From assembly GCF_015244565.1 (NCBI RefSeq), contig NZ_JABCQG010000002.1, positions 1-64,000 of the forward strand: a stretch of DNA of 64,000 bases, given 5' to 3'. Below, in pieces: positions 17,698 to 30,270 of this stretch. The notes under the pieces were generated by a model. The model was not told the DNA's origin, did no database searches, and saw only the letters and a list, made by a program, of their open reading frames with translations. How positions within the stretch are numbered: the first letter of the stretch is position 1; each line of letters begins with the position of its first letter. The translations under genes and the position numbers were made by a program. Source of the stretch: Gluconobacter vitians (GTDB lineage: Bacteria; Pseudomonadota; Alphaproteobacteria; Acetobacterales; Acetobacteraceae).

Positions 17698-18153
17698 TCA
17701 GTGGCCGGTGCTGCCAAAGCCGCCTTCGCCACGCGCCGTCTCATCCAGCGTCTCGACCTCCGTCCAGCGCAGGCGGGAGACAGGGGCCAGCACGCCCTGT
17801 GCGATCCGGGCGCCACGCTCGACGGTGAAGGGTTCGGTGCCCGCATTCATGACGATGATGCGAAGCTCGCCGCGATAGTCTTCGTCGATGGTGCCAGGCG
17901 AATTGGGCAGCGTGATGCCGTGCTTGAGAGCCAGACCCGAGCGGGGACGCACCTGAAGCTCGTAAGCGGGTGGCAGGGCGATGCACAGCCCCGTCGGCAC
18001 CAGAACGCGCTCACCCGGGGCGATCGTCATGGGAGCATCTACTGCCGCCAGAAAATCGAATCCTGCAGCACCGGCAGTGGCATAGGCGGGAAGGGGAAGG
18101 CCTTCGGAATGAGGCATGCGCGTGATGCGCACATCAATCAGGTCTGTCGTCAT
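17698..18153 (-). CDS. dut: dUTP diphosphatase
   Basis: 151 residues, the normal size of trimeric dUTPases. The five motifs are visible: [34 protein letters not shown] and the flexible C-terminal [11 protein letters not shown]. The enzyme cleaves dUTP to dUMP, keeping uracil out of DNA and feeding dTMP synthesis. It starts 29 bases after coaBC ends, so they are probably co-transcribed. Confidence 0.97.
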   Translation of the reverse strand: MTTDLIDVRITRMPHSEGLPLPAYATAGAAGFDFLAAVDAPMTIAPGERVLVPTGLCIALPPAYELQVRPRSGLALKHGITLPNSPGTIDEDYRGELRIIVMNAGTEPFTVERGARIAQGVLAPVSRLRWTEVETLDETARGEGGFGSTGH

Positions 18154-18182
18154 GGCCTCTGTCTTATCCCGGATCGCGATAC

Positions 18183-19373
18183 CTATGAAGATGGATGGGC
18201 AAAGAACGCTGCAATCCTCTGAGCAAGCTGTTCCGCGACGTCCGTCTTGTCCATTTCCGGCCAGCTCTGAATGCCATTATCGTCGATCAGGCTGACGGTA
18301 TTGCGCATGGCGCCGAACACGCCCTGACGCACATCATTGGCCACCAGCCAGTCGCACCCCTTGCGCAGACGCTTGGCCTGGGCGTTGTCCAGAACATCAT
18401 CCGTCTCGGCGGCAAATCCTACAACGAGGCGCGGACGTTGGGCGGCACAGCAGAGCGTCGCCAGAATGTCGGGGTTTTCCACGAGTTCGAGTCTGGGCGG
18501 TCCGTCACCCGTCTTCTTGATCTTGCCCGGCGCCAGTTCCTTTGCACGCCAGTCGCTGACGGCGGCGGTGCAGACGGCAGCATCGACCGGCAGGGCAGTT
18601 TCACAGGCCGCCAGCATCTCGCGGGTGGTCTGAACGGAGATGCGATGGATGCCGTCAGGCACAGAGATCGAGACCGGCCCGCTGATCAGCGTGACGTCCG
18701 CACCCCGTACCGCCAGAGCCGCCGCAATGGCATAGCCCTGTCGGCCGGAAGAATGGTTGGACAGGAACCGCACGGGATCGAGCGGCTCGACGGTCGGGCC
18801 AGCCGTCACGAGAATGCGGCGTCCGGCCAAAGAGCGGTCCGGCGTCAGGATATGCAGGATGGCATCGCGGATCGCGGATGGCTCGCTCAGACGGCCCGCG
18901 CCGACTTCTCCGCAGGCCATGCTTCCCACATCCGGCCCGACAACAGAAACGCCGCGTGCTTCGAGAGCTTTCAGATTGGCCTGCGTCGCGGGGTGTTCCC
19001 ACATCCGCACATTCATGGCCGGGGCCAGAAGGATGGGGGATGTGGTCGCGAGCAGAAGCGTGGTCGCCAGATCATCGGCAAGACCATGGGCCATGCGCGC
19101 CATGATGTTGGCGGTGGCGGGACAGACGACCACAAGATCCGCGCTTCGGGCGAGGGCGATATGGCCGATCTCGCTTTCCTGCGTCGGCTCGAACAGCGCG
19201 TCATGCACGCGCTCGCCTGCCAGCGTCTCGAGGCTGAGCGGAGTGACGAAGGCCTTGGCGGCCTCGGTCATGACGGGCGTGACGGCAATGCCTTCCGCCC
19301 GCAGCAGCCGCACCAGCTCAAGCGCCCGGAACGCCGCAATGCCGCCCGAGACGATCAGCAGGACGCGGCGCAT
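18183..19373 (-). CDS. coaBC: bifunctional phosphopantothenoylcysteine decarboxylase / phosphopantothenate-cysteine ligase
   Basis: 396 residues from ATG 19373, four bases after the ubiE stop. The N-terminal flavoprotein decarboxylase (CoaC) shows [12 protein letters not shown], the PxMN motif in [12 protein letters not shown] and a [12 protein letters not shown] loop. The C-terminal ligase (CoaB) begins at about residue 185 with [20 protein letters not shown], and GFAAETDD follows. The protein makes 4'-phosphopantetheine for coenzyme A. The frame remains open upstream of the chosen start, but that DNA encodes ubiE. Confidence 0.96.
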   Translation of the reverse strand: MRRVLLIVSGGIAAFRALELVRLLRAEGIAVTPVMTEAAKAFVTPLSLETLAGERVHDALFEPTQESEIGHIALARSADLVVVCPATANIMARMAHGLADDLATTLLLATTSPILLAPAMNVRMWEHPATQANLKALEARGVSVVGPDVGSMACGEVGAGRLSEPSAIRDAILHILTPDRSLAGRRILVTAGPTVEPLDPVRFLSNHSSGRQGYAIAAALAVRGADVTLISGPVSISVPDGIHRISVQTTREMLAACETALPVDAAVCTAAVSDWRAKELAPGKIKKTGDGPPRLELVENPDILATLCCAAQRPRLVVGFAAETDDVLDNAQAKRLRKGCDWLVANDVRQGVFGAMRNTVSLIDDNGIQSWPEMDKTDVAEQLAQRIAAFFAHPSS

Positions 19374-19377
19374 GGTC

Positions 19378-20166
19378 TTACAGACGCCAGCCGGAATGAA
19401 TGGCGGCAATGCCACCGGACAGGTTGCGGTACTGGACCTGCTCGAGCCCGGCATCGCGCATCATCTGCGCCAGCGTTTCCTGATCGGGGAACATGCGGAT
19501 GCTTTCGGCGAGATACTGGTAGCTCTCGGAGTCCTTGGCGATGATCTGGCCCATCTTGGGCAGAACCTGGAAGGACCACATGTCATAGATCGGCGCGAGG
19601 GCTGCGACCTCGACCTGCGAGAACTCAAGGCAGAAGAAGCGCCCGCCTGGCTTGAGCACACGACGCGCCTCACGCAGCACGACGTCCTTGTCCGTGCAGT
19701 TACGCAGGCCAAAGGCGATCGTCACGCGATCGACGGAGCAGTCGGGCAGGGGGATGGCTTCCGCGTCCACGACGCAGACCTCGATTTTGCCGATCAGTCC
19801 GGCCTTGATGGCGCGGTCCCGTCCCACGGAAAGCATGGCGGCATTGATGTCGGACAGGATGGCCGGACCACCACCGGCACGGAGCCAGCCAAAGGTGATG
19901 TCACCCGTGCCACCCGCCAGATCCAGCAGCTTCATGTTCGGGCGCGGATTGAGCATGCCCACGAAAATGCGTTTCCAGACGCGGTGAATGCCCAGCGACA
20001 TCACGTCATTCATGATGTCGTATTTCCCGGCGACGCTCTCGAACACCTCCCGGACCATCGTCTTCTTCTGGCCGCGCGGAACACTCCGGTAGCCGAAATC
20101 GGTGGTGTCCTCGGCGTGTGCGGAGGACTGGAAGGGCGAGGCGTTGTGTTCTGCGCTATCGGTCAT
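19378..20166 (-). CDS. ubiE: demethylubiquinone/demethylmenaquinone C-methyltransferase
   Basis: 262 residues from ATG 20166. Motifs are VFESVAGKYDIMNDVMSLGIHRVWK, SAM-binding LLDLAGGTGDI, and AFGLRNCTDKD with FCLEFSQ. All are typical of UbiE, which methylates the ring in ubiquinone synthesis. Ubiquinone is the acceptor for the membrane dehydrogenases of acetic acid bacteria. It is divergent from mutM with 30 bases between, and leads the ubiE-coaBC-dut run. Confidence 0.96.
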   Translation of the reverse strand: MTDSAEHNASPFQSSAHAEDTTDFGYRSVPRGQKKTMVREVFESVAGKYDIMNDVMSLGIHRVWKRIFVGMLNPRPNMKLLDLAGGTGDITFGWLRAGGGPAILSDINAAMLSVGRDRAIKAGLIGKIEVCVVDAEAIPLPDCSVDRVTIAFGLRNCTDKDVVLREARRVLKPGGRFFCLEFSQVEVAALAPIYDMWSFQVLPKMGQIIAKDSESYQYLAESIRMFPDQETLAQMMRDAGLEQVQYRNLSGGIAAIHSGWRL

Positions 20167-20196
20167 GGGGCAATCGATATATCGTTGAGGCCAGCC

Positions 20197-21030
20197 ATGC
20201 CAGAGCTTCCAGAAGTCGAAACCGTCATGCGCGGATTTCGTGATGCCTTTGAAGGGCACCGAATCAGCCATGTTTCCGTCAATCGCCCCGACCTTCGTTG
20301 GCCGTTTCCCGCTGATCTGCGGGAAAAGCTGGAAGGTCATCACGTTCTCTCGTTCCGCAGGCGCGCGAAGTATATTCTCATGCGTCTTGAAGGCGGGTGG
20401 AGCATGCTGCTGCATCTGGGCATGTCGGGCCGACTCACGATTGGCCGGGCAGGGACAAACGCGACTCCGCCAGCTCACGAGCATCTGGTTCTTGAAACGG
20501 ACAGCGGCGCGCGGGCAGGGCTGGTTGATCCCCGGCGCTTTGGCATGGTCGATCTGGTTCGGACGTCTGAAGAGGACAGCCACCGCCTCCTGGCCCATCT
20601 GGGAATGGAGCCGCTTTCGGACGCCATGACCGGTCCGGTACTGGCGGAACTGTTCCGGGGCAGACGTACACCGATCAAATCCGTGCTGCTGGATCAGAAG
20701 CTGATTACGGGACTTGGCAATATCTATGTGTGCGAGGCGCTATTCCGCTGCGGCATTCATCCCGAACGACAGGCCTGTACCCTGACAGGAGAAGAGACCG
20801 CCGCTCTTGCAGAAGCCATTCCACAGATCCTGGAGCAGGCCATCGCGTCCGGAGGATCGTCCCTGCGCGACTATGTGCAGGCTGACGGCACGAAAGGCGG
20901 GTTTCAGGACCTGCATCTCGTCTATGGACGCGAAGGGGCTCCATGCCCGAACTGTGGAGCAGAACATCCGATCCAGCGGATCACACAGGCAGGGCGGTCA
21001 ACGTTCTTCTGTCCGACCTGCCAGAAATAG
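20197..21030 (+). CDS. mutM: formamidopyrimidine-DNA glycosylase
   Basis: 277 residues from ATG 20197. The N-terminus PELPEVETVMRG provides catalytic Pro2 and Glu3. KYILMRLEGGW holds the conserved lysine loop, and LLDQKLITGLGNIYVCEALF is the helix-two-turn-helix. The C-terminal zinc finger has Cys250, Cys253, Cys272 and Cys275. The enzyme removes 8-oxoguanine and nicks the site. An upstream extension of the frame overlaps ubiE and is not used. Confidence 0.97.
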   Translation: MPELPEVETVMRGFRDAFEGHRISHVSVNRPDLRWPFPADLREKLEGHHVLSFRRRAKYILMRLEGGWSMLLHLGMSGRLTIGRAGTNATPPAHEHLVLETDSGARAGLVDPRRFGMVDLVRTSEEDSHRLLAHLGMEPLSDAMTGPVLAELFRGRRTPIKSVLLDQKLITGLGNIYVCEALFRCGIHPERQACTLTGEETAALAEAIPQILEQAIASGGSSLRDYVQADGTKGGFQDLHLVYGREGAPCPNCGAEHPIQRITQAGRSTFFCPTCQK

Positions 21031-21079
21031 GCAGCGTGACAGGAAGATGCCCCCATCCTGTGTAAAATGTGCAAAACGC

Positions 21080-21108
21080 TTGACGTGACCCGTCCGGACA
21101 GAGTAGAC
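21080..21108 (+). promoter_or_regulatory. probable rpsT promoter
   Basis: TTGACG (21080-21085) and GTAGAC (21103-21108) are separated by 17 bases. The boxes lie about 50 bases before the rpsT start. Confidence 0.5.
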
Positions 21109-21156
21109 GGCGCCAACCATTTACGCGACCAAAACGCAAACTGAACCGAAAGATCC

Positions 21157-21426
21157 ATGGCAAACACAGCTTCTGCCCGCAAGCGTATCCGTCAGAACGA
21201 ACGTCGCCGTGAGCGCAACGTTGCCCGCATGTCCCGCATGCGTACCTTCATCAAGAAGGTTGAACTCGCCATCCAGGCCGGTGACAAGTCCGCTGCTTCC
21301 GAGGCTTTCAAGGTTGCACAGCCGGAAATGCAGCGCGCAGCAGGCAAGGGCGTGATTGCCAAGAACACGGTCAGCCGCAAGCTGTCCCGTCTGTCCGCCC
21401 GCGTGAAGGCTCTGGCAACCGCCTGA
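21157..21426 (+). CDS. rpsT: 30S ribosomal protein S20
   Basis: 89 residues, basic and helical, opening with [20 protein letters not shown] as expected for S20. It binds 16S rRNA in the small subunit. It is followed by a strong terminator and then dnaA. The mutM-rpsT-dnaA order is common in Alphaproteobacteria. Confidence 0.97.
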   Translation: MANTASARKRIRQNERRRERNVARMSRMRTFIKKVELAIQAGDKSAASEAFKVAQPEMQRAAGKGVIAKNTVSRKLSRLSARVKALATA

Positions 21427-21449
21427 GCTTCACCTTCGGGTCGGAACTG

Positions 21450-21486
21450 AAGAACGCGCTCCCCTCCAGGAGCGCGTTCTTTTTTG
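21450..21486 (+). terminator. rpsT terminator
   Basis: AAGAACGCGCTCC pairs with GGAGCGCGTTCTT around a short CCTCCA loop, and the T-tract runs to 21486. It is a strong rho-independent terminator. Confidence 0.9.
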
Positions 21487-21763
21487 ACTGCATCTCCGAG
21501 ATCTTTTTCCGGGCTTCTGTTGCCGGGTTGCTCATTGGGAACACTCCCGGGACATCCCGCTGAACCCTTCGTGTTCCAGCTTGCTTCGGGCAGAACGGAC
21601 GCCTATTCTGGGCGTTCGACAAAAAAGTATCGGATGCTCTGGCCTCTCCGGAAATTCGCCGGCTTTTCTGCTGCAGTTTTTCTGTCGAGAGCGCAACTGC
21701 CCTGCGTGCAGGGAACCATAACTGATGCCCGCGAATGCGGGAATGGACATGAAAGGGGGTACA
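21487..21763. other. rpsT-dnaA spacer
   Basis: 277 bases with no coding frame I support. I searched by eye for DnaA boxes (TTATCCACA or its complement) and found none, so there is no sign of the origin here. A short hairpin CCCGC-GAAT-GCGGG lies at 21728-21741, before the dnaA ribosome binding site. A dnaA promoter must be present but I could not pick one. Confidence 0.5.
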
Positions 21764-23188
21764 ATGGTGGAAAACGCTCAGTATCTGGACGCCAGCGCCT
21801 CCGCCCCCGGTTCGACGACATCGCTGGAGACCGCCTGGGTCCGCGTTCGTGAGAAACTGAAGAGTGAGGTCGGCGAGGTCGAATACCGGACGTGGCTCCG
21901 GCAGATCGTTCTGGGGCCGCTCGATGAAGATGAACTGACCCTTTACCTACCCACACGCTTTCTCCGCGACTGGGTCCGCAGCCAGTATGAAGAGCGCCTT
22001 CAGACGCTCTGGCGTACCGAGCGCGAAGACATCAAGGGCGTTGAACTTCAGGTCAAGCGTGGTCTGCCGGAAGTGCCTGTGGATGATCTGGACGAGGGCG
22101 GCGAGGGCACGGGCGAAATCAGCGAAAGCCTGCCTCAGGCTGCCGCACCGGAAAGCCGCAGCGATCTGGCTGTGCCGCTTGATCCGCGCTTTACGTTTGA
22201 TACCTTCATTGTCGGCAAGCCGAACGAGTTCGCCTATGCCTGCGCCCGCCGCGTGGCGGAAAAGCCGTCGAGCCCCGGCTTTAATCCACTTTTCCTGTAT
22301 GGTGGCGTTGGTCTCGGCAAGACGCATCTGATGCACGCGATCGGAACGGAACTGACCCGGACAGGGAAGGTCTCCGTGGCCTATATGTCCGCGGAAAAGT
22401 TCATGTACCGCTTCATCGCGGCGATCCGTTCGCAGTCCACGATGGAGTTCAAGGAACAGCTCCGTTCCGTTGACGTGCTGATGATCGATGATCTCCAGTT
22501 CCTGATCGGCAAGGACAACACGCAGGAAGAATTCTTCCATACGTTCAACGCCCTGGTCGATGCCGGTCGTCAGATCATCGTCAGCGCTGACAAGAGCCCG
22601 TCTGATCTGTCGGGTCTAGAAGACCGTCTGCGGACCCGTCTGGGCTGCGGCATGGTGGCCGACATCCATGCCACGACCTTCGAGCTGCGCATTTCCATTC
22701 TGGAAGCCAAGGCCAAGGCGTCGGGCACGCATGTTCCGTCCAAGGTTCTGGAATATCTCGCCCACAAGATCACGACCAATGTCCGTGAACTTGAAGGCGC
22801 GCTGAACCGCCTGATCGCCCATGCTGATCTGGTTGGACGTCCTGTGACGCTCGATACGACGCAGGATGTTCTCAAGGACATGCTGAAGGCACACGATCGC
22901 CGCGTAACCATTGAGGAAATCCAGCGTAAGGTTTCCGAGCACTGGAACATCCGTCTGACAGACATGTCCTCAGCCCGCCGTGCCCGTGCCGTGGCACGTC
23001 CGCGTCAGGTTGCCATGTATCTGGCCAAGCAGCTCACGAGCCGTTCGCTGCCGGAAATTGGACGCAAGTTTGGCAACCGCGATCACACGACCGTCATGCA
23101 CGCCGTCAACCGCGTGACAGAGCTGATGGATCAGGACACGTCCTTCGCCGAGGACGTGGAACTACTGCGCCGGATGCTCGAAGGCTAA
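21764..23188 (+). CDS. dnaA: chromosomal replication initiator DnaA
   Basis: 474 residues from ATG 21764, chosen because AAAGGGGG lies five bases upstream; in-frame ATGs at 21725, 21743 and 21749 are weaker. Domain I is the N-terminal helical part (WLRQIVLGPLDEDELTLYLP). Domain II is an acidic linker. Domain III is AAA+, with Walker A GGVGLGKT (180-187) and Walker B VLMIDDLQFL. Domain IV holds the DNA-recognition RDHTTVMHAV (439-448). It binds DnaA boxes and opens the origin. Confidence 0.97.
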   Translation: MVENAQYLDASASAPGSTTSLETAWVRVREKLKSEVGEVEYRTWLRQIVLGPLDEDELTLYLPTRFLRDWVRSQYEERLQTLWRTEREDIKGVELQVKRGLPEVPVDDLDEGGEGTGEISESLPQAAAPESRSDLAVPLDPRFTFDTFIVGKPNEFAYACARRVAEKPSSPGFNPLFLYGGVGLGKTHLMHAIGTELTRTGKVSVAYMSAEKFMYRFIAAIRSQSTMEFKEQLRSVDVLMIDDLQFLIGKDNTQEEFFHTFNALVDAGRQIIVSADKSPSDLSGLEDRLRTRLGCGMVADIHATTFELRISILEAKAKASGTHVPSKVLEYLAHKITTNVRELEGALNRLIAHADLVGRPVTLDTTQDVLKDMLKAHDRRVTIEEIQRKVSEHWNIRLTDMSSARRARAVARPRQVAMYLAKQLTSRSLPEIGRKFGNRDHTTVMHAVNRVTELMDQDTSFAEDVELLRRMLEG

Positions 23189-23278
23189 CCTCGCGAGACC
23201 TCCGATCCCTCTCTTTCCCGAGGGGCGGGGGTCTGCTAGGTTCTCTCAATTAATTCAAGATCTTCGCCGAGGCTCGGA

Positions 23279-24403
23279 ATGAAATTCAAGGTTGACCGTA
23301 CCCTGCTGCAACGGGCTCTGGCGCATATTCACGGCGTTGCGGAAAAGCGGAATACCATTCCCATCCTGGCCAACGTTCTGATGAGCTATCAGGATGACGT
23401 TCTGCGCCTGACGGCGACGGATATGGAAATCGCTGTCGTGGAAGATGTTCCTGCGAGCGGCGAGCGTTCCGGTTCCACGACCGTTCCGGCAGCAGTGCTT
23501 TTCGAAATCGTTCGGAAGCTGCCTGATGGCGTGGCTCTGGAGTTCGACCATCAGGACAGCGAAGCACCGCTTGCCCTGCGGGCCGGTCGTTATGCCACCA
23601 GCCTGAACGTGCTGCCGGTTGATGATTTTCCGGCCATGGTCGCGGGTGATCTGCCGCATCGTTTTTCGATCCCGGCGGCAACGCTCCGTGGGCTGATCGA
23701 CCGTACGAAATTCGCCATTTCTAACGAAGAAACGCGTTATTACCTGAACGGTATTTACCTGCATGTTGCAGAAAACGGGTCCATCCCGATGCTGCGGGCT
23801 GTGGCTACAGATGGCCACCGTCTTGCCCGCGTCGAGACGGAACTTCCGGAAGGCGCGCGCGGTATGCCGGGAGTCATCATCCCGCGCAAGACCATCAACG
23901 AACTGCGCAAGCTGCTCGACGAAGGGGCGGCCGATCTAGAAGTATCGCTGTCCGACACCCGCATCCAGTTCCAGGCCGGTCCGGTCCTGCTGACCTCCAA
24001 GCTGATCGACGGCACTTTCCCGGAATATGAGCGCGTCATTCCCAAGGGCAATGACCGCATCCTGCGCGTCGGCAAGCGCGACTTTGCCGCTGCTGTTGGT
24101 CGCGTCGCAGCCATCAGCCAGGAGCGTTCACGACCGGTCAAGCTGTCTGTCACGCAGAACATGCTGAACCTCTCCGCCACTAGCCCAGATCAGGGTGTGG
24201 CGCATGAGGAACTGGATGAAAATGCCGTTTCCTACGACGCTGCGCCGATCGAGATTGGCTTCCAGGCCCGTTACCTGACGGACATCACCGATCAGATCGA
24301 CGTGGAAGTAGAATTCGCATTTTCCGACAGCTCTGCTCCCACCATCGTCCGTGACACGGCATCGCCTTCGGCGCTGTATGTCCTGATGCCCATGCGGGTC
24401 TGA
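23279..24403 (+). CDS. dnaN: DNA polymerase III beta subunit (sliding clamp)
   Basis: 374 residues, the normal size, forming the three-domain ring half. Opening MKFKVDRTLLQRALAHIHGV and the middle RYYLNGIYLHV and TDGHRLARVE are standard for the clamp. The C-terminus ends YVLMPMRV. It tethers polymerase to DNA. It lies 90 bases after dnaA and 13 before recF, and is probably co-transcribed with recF. Confidence 0.97.
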   Translation: MKFKVDRTLLQRALAHIHGVAEKRNTIPILANVLMSYQDDVLRLTATDMEIAVVEDVPASGERSGSTTVPAAVLFEIVRKLPDGVALEFDHQDSEAPLALRAGRYATSLNVLPVDDFPAMVAGDLPHRFSIPAATLRGLIDRTKFAISNEETRYYLNGIYLHVAENGSIPMLRAVATDGHRLARVETELPEGARGMPGVIIPRKTINELRKLLDEGAADLEVSLSDTRIQFQAGPVLLTSKLIDGTFPEYERVIPKGNDRILRVGKRDFAAAVGRVAAISQERSRPVKLSVTQNMLNLSATSPDQGVAHEELDENAVSYDAAPIEIGFQARYLTDITDQIDVEVEFAFSDSSAPTIVRDTASPSALYVLMPMRV

Positions 24404-24416
24404 GCACGAGCCGCTA

Positions 24417-25520
24417 TTGAAACTGACCCGGCTCGCGCTGACGGATTTCCGGAACTACACCCATACCGTCTGGACCCCGGATGCCTCCATTCTGGTTCTG
24501 ACGGGAGAGAACGGTTCCGGGAAAACCAATCTGCTCGAAGCCGTCTCCCTGCTGGCACCTGGCCGCGGTCTTCGGGGAGCGCCACTTCCTGCTCTCTGTC
24601 GCAATGGAGCGGACCACTGGGGCGTTGCAGCGACACTTCAGTCCGGACTGGATGAATTCCGGATCGGCACCGGCAGCGATCTGACCGAAAGGCAGCGCCG
24701 GACATTCCGCCTTGATGGGGAAAATATCCGCTCTCAAGCTGTAATCGGGCAAAAATTTTCCTGTGTGTGGCTGACCCCGCAGATGGACCGGCTTTTTCAG
24801 GAAGGCTCCAGCGGACGACGCCGGTTTCTGGACAGGCTAGTCATGGCCTTATCTCCCGATCATGGGCGGCAGATTGCAGCTCATGACCGGTCAGTTGCCA
24901 GCCGCAACCGGCTCCTTTCCGAGCGCCCGACTGAGGCGGCATGGTTGTCTTCCATTGAAGACTCCATTGCCCGCCATGCTGTTGCCGCTTCCGCTGCACG
25001 GCTCGCACTTGTTGAGAGCATGAACGCCTATCCATTTGAAAATGATGGATTTTCTGCCAGTACGCTTCATCTGGACTGTGCCATCTCCGCTCGTCTTGGC
25101 AGGCAGCCCGCATTGGAGGTAGAGGACTGGATCAGGAGTAGCCTTCAGCAGTCCCGCGATGAGGACCGGCTGCGTTCCGGCACCTCTGTCGGTGCCCATC
25201 GCGCCGATTTCACCCTGTCTGACACCGCGACAGGGCGTCCCGCCGAGCTTTCGAGCAGTGGACAGCAGAAAGTCATGCTGACGGGTACGATCCTGACCCA
25301 TGCACGGTTGATGCGGCAGGAGCGTGGTCATGCGCCGGCGATCCTTCTGGACGAGCCTCTGCTTCATCTGGATGAAGGGCGGCGGCGCGCGCTTCTTGAA
25401 AGCCTTGAAGGATTGCAGGCTCCTGTCCTGATTACGGGCACCGATATCGAACCATTTGCGCCAATTGCAGGCCGCGCCCAGTTTTTTTCCGTCAGGAACG
25501 GCACCATATCTCCATCCTGA
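24417..25520 (+). CDS. recF: DNA replication and repair protein RecF
   Basis: 367 residues from a TTG, 13 bases after dnaN. The start gives the normal RecF opening LTRLALTDFRNY. Walker A is GENGSGKTN (30-38), the ABC-like signature is LSSSGQQKVML, and Walker B is ILLDEPLLHLDE. RecF helps load RecA at gaps. The gene is complete. Confidence 0.95.
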   Translation: MKLTRLALTDFRNYTHTVWTPDASILVLTGENGSGKTNLLEAVSLLAPGRGLRGAPLPALCRNGADHWGVAATLQSGLDEFRIGTGSDLTERQRRTFRLDGENIRSQAVIGQKFSCVWLTPQMDRLFQEGSSGRRRFLDRLVMALSPDHGRQIAAHDRSVASRNRLLSERPTEAAWLSSIEDSIARHAVAASAARLALVESMNAYPFENDGFSASTLHLDCAISARLGRQPALEVEDWIRSSLQQSRDEDRLRSGTSVGAHRADFTLSDTATGRPAELSSSGQQKVMLTGTILTHARLMRQERGHAPAILLDEPLLHLDEGRRRALLESLEGLQAPVLITGTDIEPFAPIAGRAQFFSVRNGTISPS

Positions 25521-25527
25521 CATACCC

Positions 25528-28831
<3,304 letters not shown>

Positions 28832-28935
28832 ACGGAGCACTCGAACGTCTTGCAATAATCGGCAATTCGAAGTGATGACACAGTCTGCGGGCTCCGTTTG
28901 ACGCGGGCCCGCGGTTTGGATACCCCGGGCGGGAC

Positions 28936-30270
28936 ATGACCGACAGCACCCATCGCACCACTGCCATTATCCTTGCCGCGGGCCTCGGCACGCGCATGAA
29001 ATCCCGTCTGCCAAAGGCGCTGCATCGTCTGGGCAACCAGCCGATGATCAACCATCTCATCACAACTGCCCGGCAGGTCTTTGATGATGTGGTCGTCGTC
29101 ACCGGACCGGACATGCCGGAGCTTGAAAAGGCCGTCCGTCCTTTCAAAACCATCACGCAGATCGAGCGGCTTGGCACGGCCCATGCTGCCAACACGGCGC
29201 GGGCCCTGTTTGGCACAGGCGATGTGGCCATTCTCTATGCCGATAATCCGCTCATTACGGCAGAGACGATGCAACGCCTGCTGGCAGCACGCAGGGAAGG
29301 CGCCAGTTTGGTGCTTCTCGGAATGCGGCCTGCCGAACCAGGACGTTATGGCCGGATTGTCGAAGATCACGGCAGGGTCGTGAAGATCGTCGAATTCAAG
29401 GACGCCACAGAAGACGAACGCCGCATCACGCTGTGCAATGCGGGCGTCATGTGTGCCGGAGCCGACGATTTCCGGACTTGGCTTGCGAATGTCGGCAACG
29501 ACAATGCCCAGGGCGAATATTACCTGACAGACGTGGTTGAAATGGCCGCGAAAGCCGGACCGGTCGTTTGCGTGGAAGCACCGGAAGCCGAACTGGCGGG
29601 CGTTAATTCCCGCTCGGAACTGGCCCGTGCCGAGGCGACGCTTCAGACCCGGCTGCGAAATGCGGCCATGGATGCGGGCGTTACGCTTGTTGCTCCTGAA
29701 ACCGTGTTCTTGAGCACCGACACCGTTATCGAGGCGGATGTGACGGTCGAGCCGAACGTTTTCTTTGGCCCCGGCGTCAGGGTCCGTTCCGGTGCCCTCA
29801 TTCGTGCCTTTTCCCATCTGGAAGGTTGCGAGGTTGGGGAAAATGCGATGATCGGTCCCTATGCGCGGCTGCGTCCCGGCACGCTCTGCGCCGCGCAGAC
29901 GCATGTCGGAAATTTCGTCGAACTCAAGAATGTAGAGCTGGGTGAGGGCGCGAAGGCCAATCATCTGACCTATCTGGGCGACGCCTCGATCGGGAGCGGC
30001 ACGAATGTCGGAGCAGGGACCATTACCTGCAACTACGATGGCATCTTCAAACACCGGACCACGATCGGAGAGCGCGTGTTCGTCGGCTCTGATTCTATCC
30101 TCGTGGCGCCGGTAACCGTCGGGGACGATGCCCTTATTGCGGCCGGCAGCGTCATTACCAGTGACGTTCCCCCCGGCGATCTCGCTCTGGGCCGGGCCCG
30201 GCAGACGCTGAAAAGCGGGCAGGGTCTTCAGATCAAACAGTCTCTCAAAGCTCGGAAGGAACAGGGCTGA
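28936..30270 (+). CDS. glmU: bifunctional UDP-N-acetylglucosamine pyrophosphorylase / glucosamine-1-phosphate N-acetyltransferase
   Basis: 444 residues, slightly shorter than the E. coli enzyme (456). The uridylyltransferase motif LAAGLGTRMKSRLPK (13-27) is clear. The C-terminal left-handed beta-helix carries hexapeptide repeats and GAGTITCNYDG plus FVGSDSILVAPV. It makes UDP-GlcNAc for peptidoglycan and LPS. The stop overlaps the glmS start by one base (TGATG), so the two are translationally coupled. Confidence 0.96.
   Translation: MTDSTHRTTAIILAAGLGTRMKSRLPKALHRLGNQPMINHLITTARQVFDDVVVVTGPDMPELEKAVRPFKTITQIERLGTAHAANTARALFGTGDVAILYADNPLITAETMQRLLAARREGASLVLLGMRPAEPGRYGRIVEDHGRVVKIVEFKDATEDERRITLCNAGVMCAGADDFRTWLANVGNDNAQGEYYLTDVVEMAAKAGPVVCVEAPEAELAGVNSRSELARAEATLQTRLRNAAMDAGVTLVAPETVFLSTDTVIEADVTVEPNVFFGPGVRVRSGALIRAFSHLEGCEVGENAMIGPYARLRPGTLCAAQTHVGNFVELKNVELGEGAKANHLTYLGDASIGSGTNVGAGTITCNYDGIFKHRTTIGERVFVGSDSILVAPVTVGDDALIAAGSVITSDVPPGDLALGRARQTLKSGQGLQIKQSLKARKEQG

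Noticed and set aside
18195-19544. 449-residue forward ORF opposite coaBC
   Set aside because: Antisense shadow of coaBC, with no recognisable domain.
18757-20196. N-terminal 480-residue extension of the mutM frame
   Set aside because: This part lies antisense to coaBC and ubiE; MutM needs Pro2 at its N-terminus, which fixes the start at 20197.
21427-21763. Possible replication origin beside dnaA
   Set aside because: No DnaA-box cluster or AT-rich unwinding region visible.
28887-28918. GCGGGC/GCCCGC hairpin between the DUF3108 gene and glmU as terminator
   Set aside because: Long GC-rich loop and no real T-tract; too weak to list.
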